64,000 nt of DNA from an uncultured Bacillota bacterium (GTDB lineage: Bacteria; Bacillota; Clostridia; Peptostreptococcales; Anaerovoracaceae): contig CASEFA010000008.1 in assembly GCA_949287095.1 (NCBI GenBank), forward strand, positions 1 through 64,000, written 5' to 3'. The notes under the pieces were generated by a model. It was not told where the DNA came from. It saw only the letters and a list, made by a program, of their open reading frames with translations, and ran no database searches. Below, piece by piece: positions 63,996 to 64,000 of this stretch. Numbering within the stretch: the stretch's first letter is position 1; the number at the start of each line of letters is the position of its first letter. Both the position numbers and the translations under genes were made by a program.

Positions 63996-64000
63996 CAAAT

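Overview
The window looks like the chromosome of a strictly anaerobic, fermentative Gram-positive bacterium of class Clostridia. The support is pyruvate formate-lyase with its activase, a three-subunit electron-bifurcating-type [FeFe]-hydrogenase, a complete arginine deiminase operon, Shine-Dalgarno sites of the AGGAGG type throughout, and Tn4451-like mobile genes typical of gut Clostridia. Genus cannot be assigned by eye. No tRNA gene, CRISPR array or antibiotic-resistance gene was recognised.

Positions 1-5041 hold an rRNA operon on the minus strand (16S, 23S, 5S, no spacer tRNA) with a clear promoter. Positions 5083-33420 are core chromosome: pflBA, a U32 peptidase-family protein, argG converging on arcBAC (arginine deiminase pathway), a MocR-type regulator that lacks the PLP lysine, a THUMP-type rRNA methyltransferase, mreB, a PhoBR-like two-component system, a threonine aldolase, a LexA/Y-family polymerase/small-protein SOS cassette with a visible operator, hydCBA, and a P1B-type metal ATPase operon. 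That last operon also encodes an 88-residue membrane-anchored small protein and a 26-residue microprotein.

At about 33420 a GH3 glycosidase gene is cut off and foreign DNA begins. Positions 33420-44223 form a Tn4451-like integrative mobilizable element: tnpV, an AlbA-type ATPase, DUF6076 and DUF6429 proteins, a sigma-like factor, a Cys-rich protein, tnpW, a large serine recombinase (tnpX-like), DUF3847, a MOBQ-type oriT and a MobA/MobL relaxase. It has been hit twice by insertion sequences. One is an rve-type IS at 36915-38002, flanked by a 26-bp direct repeat in the end of the sigma-like gene. The other is an IS3-family copy at 44225-45477, which abuts the relaxase stop codon and has a probable internal deletion in OrfB.

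Positions 45478-64000 are an accessory island of mostly uncharacterised genes: a metallophosphoesterase, four paralogues of one unrecognised family (one decayed), a SLOG-type nucleotide-binding protein, two CX5R phosphatase-like proteins, a NADAR protein, a WYL regulator with a duplicated C-terminal module, a CbbX/SpoVK-type AAA+ ATPase and a ClpP-like protease. The island resembles a nucleotide or ADP-ribose stress, repair or conflict locus. Its actual function is not known, and it is the best candidate here for an undescribed system.
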